The notes beneath the pieces were generated by a model. It did not search any database. It was not told the origin of the DNA and was given only the letters and a program-made list of their open reading frames with translations. Shown here in pieces: positions 30,673 to 40,805 of a stretch of DNA of 64,000 nt. The DNA is from Diplonema papillatum (lineage: Eukaryota > Euglenozoa > Diplonemea > Diplonemida > Diplonemidae), in the NCBI GenBank assembly GCA_030068145.1, contig JAPJBO010000026.1, positions 434,001 through 498,000 on the forward strand, read 5' to 3'. Positions within the stretch are counted from its first letter, which is position 1, and each line of letters opens with the position of its first letter. Made by a program: the position numbers and the translations under genes.

Positions 30673-31078
30673 CGAAAATCCCGAAAAGTACTTTCCACCC
30701 CCCGAAAGTACTTTCCACCCCCCGAACCAAAAAACCCACACCCCGAAAAGTACTTTCCACACCCCGACGAAACGTTTCCACCCCCCGATAAGTACTTTCC
30801 ACCCCCCGATAAACACTTTCCGCCCCCCGACAAAAAAATTCCACCCCCCGACAAGTACTTTCCACCCCCCGAAAAATACTTTCCACCCCCCGAAAAAATA
30901 CTTTTCACCCCCCGACAAAAATTTCCACCCCCCGAAAAGTACTTTCCACCCCCCGAAAAGTACTTTCCACCCCCGACAAAATTTCTTTCCCCCGGTCGAA
31001 ACTACCCCCGATTTATACTCTATACCCCCGGATTTATACTCTTTACCCCCCGTTTTTCGGGGGGTGGAAAGTACGTGT
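30673..31078. repeat. C-rich 21-bp minisatellite, block 2
   Basis: Same unit and orientation as 29136-29600, with more variants (aaagtactttccacc, acaccccgacgaaacg). Its right edge at 31035-31095 is inverted relative to the left edge of block 1. Confidence 0.9.
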
Positions 31079-31205
31079 CGGGGGTAAAAAGTAATTCACG
31101 GGGGGGGGGGGGGGGGGGGGTCTGGTTTATCCGGCCATCCGGCCAAAGTGGCTGATCCTTAACAAGAGCGCTGACCCCCCCCCCCCCCCCTTTGGCATCG
31201 ACTCA
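31079..31205. repeat. G-run, C-run and a TA-family terminus
   Basis: A G run of about 20 lies at 31100-31119. Further on, a C run precedes tttggcatcgactca(TA), which is a right end of the same family as 10824-13144. The matching left end was not found with confidence. Confidence 0.6.
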
Positions 31206-31794
31206 TATCTTTGTGTTGAGTTCCATAACGCTTGCCATCCGGCTCGCCGTACTGTTTTGGCGCCCCCCCCCTTCCACCCCCCGAAAGAAAAGAAGGATGG
31301 GGGGACGAACTTGGTAGAGTGTGGCAGCTTCGCAGGGGTATGGCCCGAAGTTTTCGCAGTCAGGTTTCGCACTATACTTCGGAGCCTGGTCCCGTTGCTT
31401 CGTCGCACACCTTCACAAACTCACCCCGGCAGGTCTGGCAACCACATACAGTTGACTCCTGCATTGAGCAGAAAGCCACAGACTGCGCCAGAATGGGAGA
31501 GAGACAGAGAGAGAGAAAAAAAGAAAGGGTGGAGATTCTTCTGCTGCTTTTTTTTTCTTCTTTTTTCTTCTGCTCGTCGTTTCTTTGTGTTGCTTGCAGT
31601 AGGCTACCTGGTGGCAGGACTGTCCGCAATCTGCCTGCGCAGATGCGGTCAAGGAGGCGATCCAAACTTGCGGACGAGTGCTTGCGCACGAAACAGGGGA
31701 GAGGGGGTTGCATCCAAGCCCTCCACACTTGCCCGGGCCCGGGCTAGGGAGCACAACGATGCAACGAATCATCATATTCATTCAAAGCAGTCTC

Positions 31795-31829
<35 letters not shown>

Positions 31830-33230
31830 TGCGGTCGACGATATACCGTTCTGATGTCTGACCTGCTGACGTTTTTTCTTTTTTTTTGCTTCGGCCAGGC
31901 CCGTCTCAGGGTTATTCTAATCCCCGAAATTCGGGAAAAGTATGGTTAAAAAGTCTGTAATATGGCCGGCAAGATTTTTTTTCCACCATGAGCGAGGTTT
32001 TCTTCATGGCCTGCAATCCGGGTATGCGACCATCGTGGACGTGTTGCTGCTTCGCCACGTAGACCCCACCTGTGGGTCCTGCGGGTCCTGTAGCCTCCGT
32101 GTCTCTGGCCTTGCAAGCACAAAAAAGTTCTCACCAGAAACTCCTGTGGTTAAAATAGCTATTGTTTACCGGTAGATAAGGGGCCTTTTAACCGGCCTGT
32201 TTTGAGAACACTTTTTTTTTTTGTGAAGAACCCTTTTTTTAACCATGCAGGATAATCCCTGGCTTCGGCTGCCTTAAAAATGCCGTTTGGGCGGGGCTCT
32301 GCTGGCCAAACGTAAGCGCAAGCCGTCGGCACGCACAAAGCGACGGGTGCAGATTTCTCTCTGGTACCGCCGCGCAGAAAAGCGGGCGCGCAGCAGAGGT
32401 GGGGAAACCGCAGGAATGAAGTACGCGGCGTACCTTAATTCACACCTGAGAGAGAGGGGGGCGTGGGTCAGTCGGGACGAATATGCACCAATATTGAGCC
32501 GGTCCATCCCCTCTTGATAGACCGTGATAGACCGAAGAATACAGCACCGGGCAATTCGATGCAGCTCTAGGGATTAGAGATGGACCTGATAGACCGCGGT
32601 GGACCGTGATTCACTGTGATAAACAGCGGCAGGCACGTCGATGCAGTTTCAAGAGATAGAGACGGACCGGCTCAAATATATGCTATGCTTAGAGTGAACG
32701 TTTGCTTTGAGATTCCGGACAGTCTCCCGGTGACTTTAATGTTCACCATGGAATATTCGCTACAACCAAGATCTGCACTCATCCACGCTCCATCGAGGCT
32801 CACACCAACGACTTCGCGGCGTGGACCACGCCGGGCTTGCGATACCAGTACGCGGCCAACTATGGGTGGATCGCTTGAGCATCATCCATTTTCGGAACCT
32901 AGATTAGACCGTGTTCACAACGCGCGTGTACGAGGGGGTTGTAGCACGGGTACTGGTGAGCTTTGGTGGCGTGTGCAGAGCAGCGGTGAAACGGAGAAGA
33001 CCTCTCGCCAAAAGCGAACTGTAGGCGGAGCTGCCAACGGAGTTTGCCGTTGTGCACTTAACGTGCACAACAGTTTTCAGCATCGGTGCACAACAGTATC
33101 ATGCTGCCTCGTCGCATCTGTTCGATCGTTTGCAACAGCCACGAGTGCACAACCGCAAAGTACACACAACCTCAAAGTACCTCCAAGACGCGCCGGCGTG
33201 CTTGTCTGGGGACGTCCTTAAAGGACGCGC
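31206..33230. other. No gene confirmed; one short protein-like frame
   Basis: T runs lie at 31549-31570 and 31797-31828. On the plus strand near 32730-32866 a frame reads DFNVHHGIFATTKICTHPRS, then IEAHTNDFAAWTTPGLRYQY and a stop after AANYGWIA. It looks protein-like but has no splice sites I trust and no recognised family. Confidence 0.3.
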
Positions 33231-33231
33231 C

Positions 33232-33760
33232 CGCCGAGCTGCCGTGGAGGGCGTGCAGCGATGGCGCAACAAGCTGGTGTTAAAGAGGGTATGGCCCCGA
33301 GTCGCACCCGAAAAAGCGAGTGTGCCGCCGAGCTGCTGTGGAGGGTGTGCAGCGATGGCGCACTGCTGACGGTGGAGTCCGGCTTCACAAGCTAGGGCAT
33401 GGCCCGAGTGGCACCCGAAAAAGCGAGTGTGCCGCCGAGCTGCTGTGGAGGGTGTGCAGCGATGGCGCACTGCTGACGGTGGAGTCCGGCTTCACAAGCT
33501 AGGGCATGGCCCGAGTGGCACCCGAAAAGCGAGTGTGCCGCCGAGCTGCTGTGGAGGGTGTGCAGCGATGGCGCACTGCTGACGGTGGAGTCCGGCTTCA
33601 CAAGCTAGGGCATGGCCCGAGTCGCACCCGAAAAGCGAGTGTGCCGCCGAGTTGCCGTGGAGGGTGTGCAGCGATGGCTCACTGCACGGTGGAGTCCAGC
33701 TTCACAAGCTGAGGTTGGAGAGGGTGTGGCCCGAGTCGCACCCGAAAAGTGGGAGTGCTA
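33232..33760. repeat. 106-107-bp tandem repeat, ~4.5 copies
   Basis: The unit begins gagtgtgccgccgagctgc, includes gtgtgcagcgatggcgcac and ttcacaagctagggcatgg, and ends cacccgaaaaagc. Unit starts at 33318, 33425, 33531 and 33637 give spacings of 107, 106 and 106. Outer copies are more diverged. Confidence 0.95.
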
Positions 33761-34060
33761 CAACCAAAAACGCATGTAAATGCGCCATGTGACACCCGCG
33801 GTTTGAACTCCCCAGCTTCAGCTCCGGTTTCTGAGGCTGGACACCACCGTGTGTACGCGATAGTGCGGGGGAGGTGGAGGCGTCGGGAACGCAGCGCCGT
33901 GCGCACAGCAGCAAAAACAGCGCCCGAGAACGACCGGACTCCAAATACTAGAATCTCGGGATCCCCCAGCAAAAAGCGTCTGGCGGACATCGATTGGCGA
34001 ACCAGAACACGCTAAAGATTGACAAGCTTTCGCTCACAGGACACACAGAAATGTTGGCTT
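33761..34060. other. No gene recognised
   Basis: Short frames only. Confidence 0.35.
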
Positions 34061-34064
34061 ATTG

Positions 34065-34290
34065 ATGAGAAATGCTCGGGGGACTCCCTTGTGCTTATTT
34101 CGACGGAGGCTACAAAGTGTGTCTTTGCTACAGCACATTACCTCCCTTGAGATTTCGCAACTGGCAGCCTCAAGTATTTCTTACAAAGCAGGGGTGCTCG
34201 TGTGTAAACCCTGTTTTGAGTGATTTAACACAGCACGCTGCCATCCGACACTTTTTGATATAGACAAGCAAGCTTGTTACCATAAAAAAA
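34065..34290. repeat. Dispersed repeat R-A, most complete copy
   Basis: Ordered blocks: gctcgggggactcccttgtg, gctacagcacatta, tttcgcaactggcagcctc, aaaccctgttttgagtgatt, ttgatatagacaagcaagc and ttgttaccataaaaaa. It ends 33 bases from the stop codon of the adenylyltransferase gene. Parts recur at 21275, 37600, 47660, and 48480 plus 49771. Confidence 0.75.
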
Positions 34291-34322
34291 CAAACAACCT
34301 TCACCCCGCGAGCATAGGCCAC

Positions 34323-35084
34323 CTAAACGATGGGCAGCGACTCGGCTGGTGCTTTGTACTCGCCGTGCTGCCGGCACCCGCACCCGGAGCACGCTTCGCG
34401 GGTCAGGAACACGTTGGCGGACCCTTCGGCGTCGCCGGGCGAGGCTTCGGGCGGGTGGCCCGCGTAGAGGGGGATCAGCTCCGGGGGCAGCCCGAGGGCG
34501 GCGAGCTCCTGCGGCGGGGCGCGGTCGCGGAGGGCCTCGCGGATGGCGGTCGACGAGACGCACTTCGTCTCCCCGAGCGAGATGCACGACGAGCCGTTCG
34601 GCAGCTGCCGCGGGAGCTCCATGTACGGGGGGCGCACGGCGAGGTACACGGGCTGCCCGAAGAAATACGCAGCGCACTCATCGACGGGGTAGTTGTGGAA
34701 CGCGTCACTCCCGCAGAGCTCGCCGACGCACTCTGCCCCGTACACCTCGGCCACCCGCCCGAGCAGCCTCTTCAGGTTCCAGTCCTCGCCCGGGCGCGGC
34801 ATCAGCGGCGACGGGTCCTGCAGCAGGACGTTCATGCCCGGCTCGCGCGCGGTGGCGCGCACGACGCCGGCGAGGCGGAACTCCCGCGAATTCGCCTTCT
34901 TCTTCCGCTTGATCTCGCCGTTCGGCACGAACAGCACCTCGTCCGCCCCGGCGGCCAGGCACTTCCGCGCCGCGTCCAGGTGCCCTTCGTGGATCGGGTC
35001 GAACGTCCCCAAGTAGACGGCCACACGCAGCCCTTCGGCTCGCACCGGCTTGCTCAGAATCCCATCCTGAGCCTGCGGCGGCAT
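34323..35084 (-). CDS. Nicotinate/nicotinamide mononucleotide adenylyltransferase
   Basis: 253 residues, starting with an ATG at 35084 and intronless. It should join ATP to NaMN or NMN to make NaAD or NAD, the committed step of NAD synthesis. The nucleotidyltransferase signature GTFDPIHEGH is at 26-35 (the HxGH catalytic pair reads H32-EGH). VLFVPNGEIKRKKK follows, GSDAFHNYP is at 125-133, and the second ATP-binding motif SSTAIREAL is at 178-186. Fold and length match the NadD/NMNAT family. The last 40 residues are unusual: after HPPEASPGDAEGS comes a Cys cluster, ACSGCGCRQHG. The gene is markedly GC-rich at third positions compared with its surroundings. Lower-probability alternatives are pantetheine-phosphate or other adenylyltransferases of the same superfamily. 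Confidence 0.85.
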   Translation of the reverse strand: MPPQAQDGILSKPVRAEGLRVAVYLGTFDPIHEGHLDAARKCLAAGADEVLFVPNGEIKRKKKANSREFRLAGVVRATAREPGMNVLLQDPSPLMPRPGEDWNLKRLLGRVAEVYGAECVGELCGSDAFHNYPVDECAAYFFGQPVYLAVRPPYMELPRQLPNGSSCISLGETKCVSSTAIREALRDRAPPQELAALGLPPELIPLYAGHPPEASPGDAEGSANVFLTREACSGCGCRQHGEYKAPAESLPIV

Positions 35085-35197
35085 GCCTTTTTTCGGTGGT
35101 GTTTTGCGAGGGGGGGGGGGGGGTTCGACACGCTGGGATGATGTCTTTTCGAGTTTCTTTTTTCGTTTTCCTGTTCTGGACCGGGTGGAGGGGGTCG
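35085..35197. other. 5' flank of the adenylyltransferase gene
   Basis: Contains a G run of 14 at 35110-35123. No promoter motif can be named. Confidence 0.4.
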
Positions 35198-35720
35198 AAT
35201 AATAACAGGTATGTATGGTGCGCCTGGCTGTCAGAATGGTTACTATACATTGGACCTTGCTATTGTTGCTAGTTTATGTGATCGGATATGACGGAAACGG
35301 TGTTTAGGAAAGAAGGACCCTGCGATCGTCCCGAGCTCGCCGATGTGTGGGTGGACAAGGTTCGCCAAGTCGATGTGCGTCCTCATGAGATGCAAGCACA
35401 AGACAAGGTTTCGGAGGGTGTGCCAGCCCCCCGAGCTCCTCCAAAACCGGCGAAACCGGTACCGAAACGACAGCGCGAACGACCAACAAGGGGGAATTAG
35501 TAAAGGGACGGGCAATAATAACAGGTATTTATGGCTGTCAAAATGGTTGCTATACATTGGACCTTGCTATTGTTGGGGGGCTGGCACACCCTCCGAAACC
35601 TTGTCTTGTCCTTCTTTCCTAAACACTGTTTCCGTCATATCCGATCACATAAACTAGCAAAACCGGCGAAACCGGTACCGACCAACAAGGGGGAACTAGT
35701 AAAGGGACGGGCCGAATGAT
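35198..35720. repeat. Tandem duplication with an inverted core in copy 2
   Basis: Copy 1 begins at 35198 and copy 2 at 35512, both with aataataacaggtat, then atggtt-ctatacattgg and accttgctattgttg. Copy 1 continues ctagtttatgtgatcgg and tatgacggaaacggtgtt through to gtgtgccagcccc. Copy 2 has the reverse complement of that segment, without an internal stretch of about 73 bases. Both copies resume with aaaaccggcgaaaccggtac and a gggacgggc end. Confidence 0.9.
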
Positions 35721-36955
35721 AACACCCGTGCTATTAAAGGGAGGGTTGGCGCACAGCACAACAAGAACTGCGGTACCAGAATACGCTTGGAACGGGAGAT
35801 GATTGTGCACTAAAACAGAAAGTTTCAACGCATTGCCCATCATGATTCACACGTAGTTCACTATACGCCAGCTCATGATCCAGTCGCGAGCGGGACGTTT
35901 TCATCGAACGAACAAAGCATAAGCTGCCTGCGTTTACTGAGCACACGGCATAGGCCGGACCTCAGCTTTCCAGCACCTCTGGCGCCTTCGGCGCACCGTG
36001 AACACCCTTTGCTTGGCACGTTGTATGCATTTTGTGGTTCCGACAACTTCTCTTCGGGCCGACCCTATTTTGCAGATTTAGACCGTCGGTTCACATCTGC
36101 AACACAACTGCAAAAGGTACGCTTTTGTCGCCCGTGACGTGCGAGGCGTGCAATGGGGGATAATCGACTCCCCAAAATGCCCGCGTACAGCAGAGAGACA
36201 CCGAAGTCGGCCCCGTCTTTAGGCGAACCCCACACGTCTTTTTTTCAGGATGAGCCTGTCGATATCGGTTGTTCGCAAGTCGCACAACGCATACACCCGG
36301 AATGCAAAGGAAGGGTCATTGAGAAGGCGGTCCTTTCTAAGTCTAACAAGTGGTTAGCGGGATGGGCCAGAGAGAGAGAGAGACGGAATCTAAAGAGCTT
36401 CTGGCAACGAGGGCGATATGTAGCAATACCACTTCATTCTTCGAGGTGGCCTGGGTCTGCCATACCATACCATACAGCAAACTTGCAAAAAGCTTCGCTA
36501 CAAGCCGAGACCCCGGCTGTTTTAAGAAGGAGGGTCGACCTTTCCTTGCACAAAAAAACTCTTCGCGCGGGAGCAGGCCAACGATTCTTGACCGCGCGCT
36601 GTTTCGGTGGAGTAGAAACACTTCCTTCGTCACGGCCCACGCTTTCACCTATGTCAATCTGTGCCGCGAATCAGTTCCGCTCTCCTTCGGCTACTCTGGG
36701 AGTTCCGGCAGGCGGGAAAGCAGGATCATCGGTGGGCATAGTGAGCCGTTGAATACCTCTGCTGTGCGCTTTTGATTGGATGCCCTGCCAGGAATCCCTG
36801 GAAAGCTTAGGGACCCACTGGAGTTCGGTCGTGCCACTCTTCTCCCCACCTTACAAAGGCTGGCGGTTTGTTGGAGGTGCACCTCGGTCCTTCCAGCCGA
36901 TTCGCGTTCGAGCAGACGTCTGCGGCGGCTTTGCGGCGAGGTATTTCGCGGAGCG
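35721..36955. other. No gene recognised
   Basis: Several short frames on both strands with no motif or splice support. Confidence 0.35.
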
Positions 36956-36965
36956 CTGTTACGAC

Positions 36966-37105
36966 ATGCCTCGCAAGGTAGCCGCCACCCCAGCAAGCTG
37001 CTGCTGGGCTTGTTCCTGCAGAGACTGGATGCGAAGGTGGCTCTCAGCGGATTCGGATCGTGCTCGCGGAATCTGCTGGTGAAGTTGGCTGACTACTAAG
37101 TGGAA
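36966..37105 (-). CDS. Candidate 3' exon, coiled-coil type (tentative)
   Basis: The minus strand reads HLVVSQLHQQIPRARSESAE, then SHLRIQSLQEQAQQQLAGVA and a stop after ATLRGMS at 36966. Gln/Ala/Leu-rich heptads support a coiled coil. A possible acceptor (cttag) precedes it. No upstream exon is defined. Confidence 0.3.
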
Positions 37106-37599
37106 GGGTACGATACTTGTTCAAGCATCGGTGAAGCTGATCGACAAAGGCATCGCGATACGAAGAACTCATTCAAACACTGTGCGACCGACAAGCAAAA
37201 CGTGAGCCGGGTCGACGAAGAAGTCCGCAGACTCCTCCTATGTAGTCGGTCGAACAAGAAACACATACCGACGACGAGCGCGCCCTCGACGGCGGAACCT
37301 TCGGCGGAGAGATGTTGCGCAAGGAGACGGTATCTCGCTCCTCCGTTGGCGAACGTGCTGCCGGGTTTCCCGACCGGTAAGCTGGAGTGCGCAAGCGGTC
37401 CGGTATGCTTGGGGACGGGCTACGAACCTGGAAGAGCGAATTGGTTTAACCAAAGTCTAAACATGTTGTAGAAAATGAAAATTGCTGGCCACGGCTGAGG
37501 AAGACAAGAGCTCCTGTTCTTGGTTCCCTTTGTATAAAGAGGGGGGACGAATAACATAACTAAACAGGCAAATAAGTACAGGTGGGCGTTGTTTATGCG
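37106..37599. other. No gene recognised
   Basis: A plus-strand frame 37100-37471 is open but shows no motif. Confidence 0.3.
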
Positions 37600-37692
37600 T
37601 TCGTGTGCAAGTCCTCTTGATTTAGCACAACACACTGTCATCCGACGCCTTTTGATATAGGCAAGCAAGCTGGTTACCATAAGAAAAACCCC
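37600..37692. repeat. Dispersed repeat R-A, 3' fragment
   Basis: ttgatttagcacaacacac, tccgacgccttttgatatag, gcaagcaagctggttaccat. About 85% like the 34.2 kb copy. Confidence 0.65.
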
Positions 37693-38140
37693 GGCAAACG
37701 AGCTGGTGAATAACTTTACGGGGGAACCAAAACCCCACGGAGTACAGCGAGCCCACGGGACCAGCTCACGGTCCAACTTGTGGGACAGGTGGTTGACTCC
37801 GCCTTCAGTCACCAGAGCAACTCTACATACAGAACCGGCCGCGGTTGCTTGAAGTGTCGACTCCAGAAGGACTTGTGTTGCGCAGGCGGAAATATGTATT
37901 CACAGGAGAGGCCGAGTCGTCATTCATTATACCGAAAAAATGTGTGAGAGTTACATATCGTCATCTTATAGTTACCTATTGTAGTACGTCTTCATCATAG
38001 CATCTCCTCGCGGCAATGGAACACTGATCAGGACGCTTCACCTTCGGAAGGAAGACGTTCCAGAAGGGCCATGAAGCCAACAAAGCTTTCAGTTGCTGAT
38101 TCGGCATGACATGTCAACAAAGCTTCCCGTTGCTGATTCG
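37693..38140. other. No gene recognised
   Basis: A short near-duplicate, caacaaagctt-c-gttgctgattcggc, occurs twice at 38078 and 38115. Confidence 0.4.
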
Positions 38141-38145
38141 GCGTA

Positions 38146-38382
38146 ATGTACAAGTCGAACGATGACAACAAGAGGTTACAGTATACAAAGCGAGCACATT
38201 CACCTGAGAATCAGTTGCTGACTTTGCCCAGGTTTCGCTTTAGCATTCGTTTGGCGTCTGGTGCAACATTATTGTCCAATGACGGGCGCTTTGCAAGATT
38301 GGTGACTCGGTTTCCAATAAAGCTAACGACGACCACTTTCGACCAGTTTTTGGCCCCTCATAGCACCTGCAAGCTTTCGTAA
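38146..38382 (+). pseudogene. C-terminal fragment of a transposon-like protein
   Basis: 78 codons ending LVTRFPIKLTTTTFDQFLAP and a stop. The ending L-x-x-x-FP-x-K-x-TTTTFD-x-(F/Y)LA is shared with the frame ending at 61062. Two separate genomic copies of the same ending point to a repeated gene, probably of a mobile element. The family is not recognised. Confidence 0.4.
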
Positions 38383-38584
38383 CTGAGTTCGCATGGCCAA
38401 GTGGTCAAACAACGAATGTCAAAACGGGGGTTTACGCGCCGAAGGCACAAACACCGAAGTCGGGCTGTGCTTACCGGAACCAGTGATCATCGACACGGTA
38501 TTGACCGATATTTTTCGATATTCTTGAACTATTTGCATATCGATGCGTCGAGAGATATCGATTCGAATATATCAAAACGTGAAG

Positions 38585-38745
38585 AAAACGGATTTTAATG
38601 TCAGCTAATTTTGTGCAAGCGTCGGCAGAAGCGAGCCCTACCTAACATTATCCTTCGATTTTGTTTTGGAGCCTCGCGACTGTCGCTTCCCGGAACTGAT
38701 TTAGACAAGGAGCAGGATACCAGGTACAACGGGTGTTCTTGGCTA
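38585..38745. repeat. Diverged dispersed repeat (pair with 1.9 kb)
   Basis: Contains tttaatgtcagctaattttg, tgcaagcgtcggcag and cgcttcccggaactg in the order seen at 1933-2035. Confidence 0.5.
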
Positions 38746-39250
38746 CACCGTCACGTTCCTGGACCAGGGTCGGCCCTTTTTCTTTTCTTTTCGTTTTTGT
38801 TTCTTCTTCTTTCTTGAACTCAGTTACCTCACCCAACCGCTGCAGTGCATAACCCCCTGGTTCGAAGTGGAGATTGAAAGCCCGTGTTTTTCTACCTTTA
38901 CGGTGGCTGCCTGCTTGGCGTGGGCAGGAGCGCTGCGGATGGCGGACCTGCGGATCCTGGCCCCGAATTGTCGTGGTGCCGGCGCGCCGGACACCGGAAG
39001 CTAGTAAAGAATAGCCCAGCACACGCCGCTAGCTGTCGTTGTCATGCCATGACCTTCGCGAAAATCATACAGCCGCGTCAGCGATGCATGAGCTTGAAGC
39101 CCCGCACGGGCGCTTGGTTCCGTGTGCTGTGGGCGCCGCCCGATTCGTTTGCGACATTGAGGGGGGAAAAGACTGCGTGTTTACCCCACTCGGGAAAAAG
39201 TCCGCAACAGTAAAAGTCCTCTCCCCCTATACGGTTCAATTGTACCCCCA
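38746..39250. other. No gene recognised
   Basis: Downstream side of the coiled-coil gene (minus strand). Nothing identified. Confidence 0.35.
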
Positions 39251-39255
39251 ATAAG

Positions 39256-40039
39256 TCAATAAGATTGGACACTGAGTAGGCACACCTGCGGCGAAGCTCG
39301 GAAATACATGGCCGGCACGGGAGGCGAGCAGGGGGCAGGAGGCGAGAATGGATACGGTGATAACTGCTGGGGAATCTGCGGGCGCGCGTGCGCGTGCTTG
39401 ATCACCGGAGTGAGAACGCCAGGATCCGGGCGGCGGGCGGTCGGGTCGAAGGGTAGATGGACGTTGTAGTCGTCACTGTTCTGCAACGCTTGCAACAGGT
39501 GCATGACGCCGCGAGAGAGTTCTTCTCTAACAGCAGCCGCCAGCTCAGCTGCTTTTGCCGGGGACAGGTGCTGGCCGTTGGGCAGCGGAATCAGCCGCTG
39601 CAGACGTTGGCTGACGAGGTTCATCCTCCGTTTGGCTTCGGACGTACGCGAGGTGACGTCGTGCAGCTCCTTCAAGACTCTCTCTTCTTCCTTCGCCTGT
39701 GTGAGCGCCTGTTGTTGCGCGGCTTCGGCACGCTGTTTGGTGTTGTCAGCGTCGACCTCCGCGTCGCACCGCCACTTGTTCTGGAACTTGAGCGACGTGG
39801 TGAGCATCTCCATCGCGTGGCATGCGTTGAGTGACTTTATGAGCCCCTCTTGCTCCATTTCCGCGTTCTCCCTCGCCAGTGCCTGCGCCTTCAGCCGGAG
39901 CACCTGCAAGTCGGGTTCGACGAACTCGGTGTTCGGTCCGATGATACTGCACGGGTCGCGCACGGCTGCTTGCACGTGCTCCAACTTCTTGTTCTGCTCG
40001 GACAGCCAGGCCTTGTGCGTCGGCAGCGCCCGCTCGAGC
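39256..40039 (-). CDS. Coiled-coil protein, 3' exon of an unknown gene
   Basis: The minus strand is open from a TGA at 40092 to the stop at 39256, and a plausible acceptor (ctcag) ends at 40040. It reads ERALPTHKAWLSEQNKKLEH, then LKAQALARENAEMEQEGLIK, EEERVLKELHDVTSRTSEAK and RRMNLVSQRLQRLIPLPNGQ. Long Glu/Lys/Gln/Ala/Leu heptads indicate an extended coiled coil of about 170 residues. It is followed by EELSRGVMHLLQALQNSDDY and a Pro/Ser-rich C-terminus. No ATG is suitable at the 5' end, so upstream exons are expected. A frame at 39891-40433 starting MKAQHRSDPIS may be one. Function is unknown; such proteins are often cytoskeletal or centriolar scaffolds. Confidence 0.5.
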
Positions 40040-40497
40040 CTGAGCCGTTTTTTGTGTTTCCTTTTGTGTTTCCGGCGATTATCGTGCAGTCAGTTGCCTG
40101 TGACGGCGTTCTTTTGTTTGCTGTTAAATAGTCAAAAAGGTTGCTTAGATTCGCTGCTGATCTGCTGCTTGGCTCTGCATGTAGAGTGCAGTGATGACGG
40201 AGCTGGCGGTTGATAAAGTGGTGATGGTAGGGTGTCGCAGGGGATCGGGAGGTTCGACGCCATGCGGGTGCTATGGATGTCTCGCTTGGCGTAGTGCTGA
40301 TGGAATGGAGGGTTGAGGAGGCGTTGATGTTATTCTGTTGAACTACCTGATGACGATCTGCTGACTGACGGGATGATGCTTCGGGTTGATGTGCGGGAGG
40401 GGAAATAGGGTCGCTTCGGTGTTGAGCTTTCATCTCTCAACAGGTTGATTGACTGGGTTAGAAACGCGGGGTGCTCGATTTCGCTCGGGTTGAGGTC

Positions 40498-40527
40498 TTT
40501 GTTGTTGTTGTTGTTGTTGTTGTTGTT
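40498..40527. repeat. (GTT)n microsatellite
   Basis: About ten pure GTT units. Confidence 0.95.
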
Positions 40528-40805
40528 GCAGTTAGAGTTGAAGGCGGTGCTCGTATTACTGTCATGTCATACTGCTACCTCAGTCTTCGGCCATCTCCAT
40601 CTTTCCGACCGCGTGCAGGGTCCAGGTTGCCCACTATGCGCATTTGTCCGCCGGCAGCTGGCAGCGCACGCGCAGAGCAACACTCTTGACCCAAAAAAAA
40701 GAACTGTCTGTTCAGAAAATTATCACTCTTTTTTTTTTTCCACCTGCCCAAGTTTTTTTTGTCGGGTGAACAGTAAACTTGGGAGACGGCCCAAGGTTGC
40801 TATTC

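Noticed and set aside
29132-30918. Long repetitive proteins (GGWKVLF, PPPEKYF, CGFGYAG types) over the minisatellite block
   Set aside because: The 21-bp unit is a multiple of three, so open frames arise on both strands automatically. No start context, splice sites or unique domains.
34323-35084. Bacterial contamination or recent transfer as the source of the adenylyltransferase
   Set aside because: GC-rich third positions are also seen in the FKBP and phosphotransferase genes here, and the flanks carry the same dispersed repeats as the rest of the window.
38393-38445. tRNA gene (catggccaagtggtcaaac resembles a D arm)
   Set aside because: No matching anticodon stem, T-arm ggttcga or acceptor pairing downstream.
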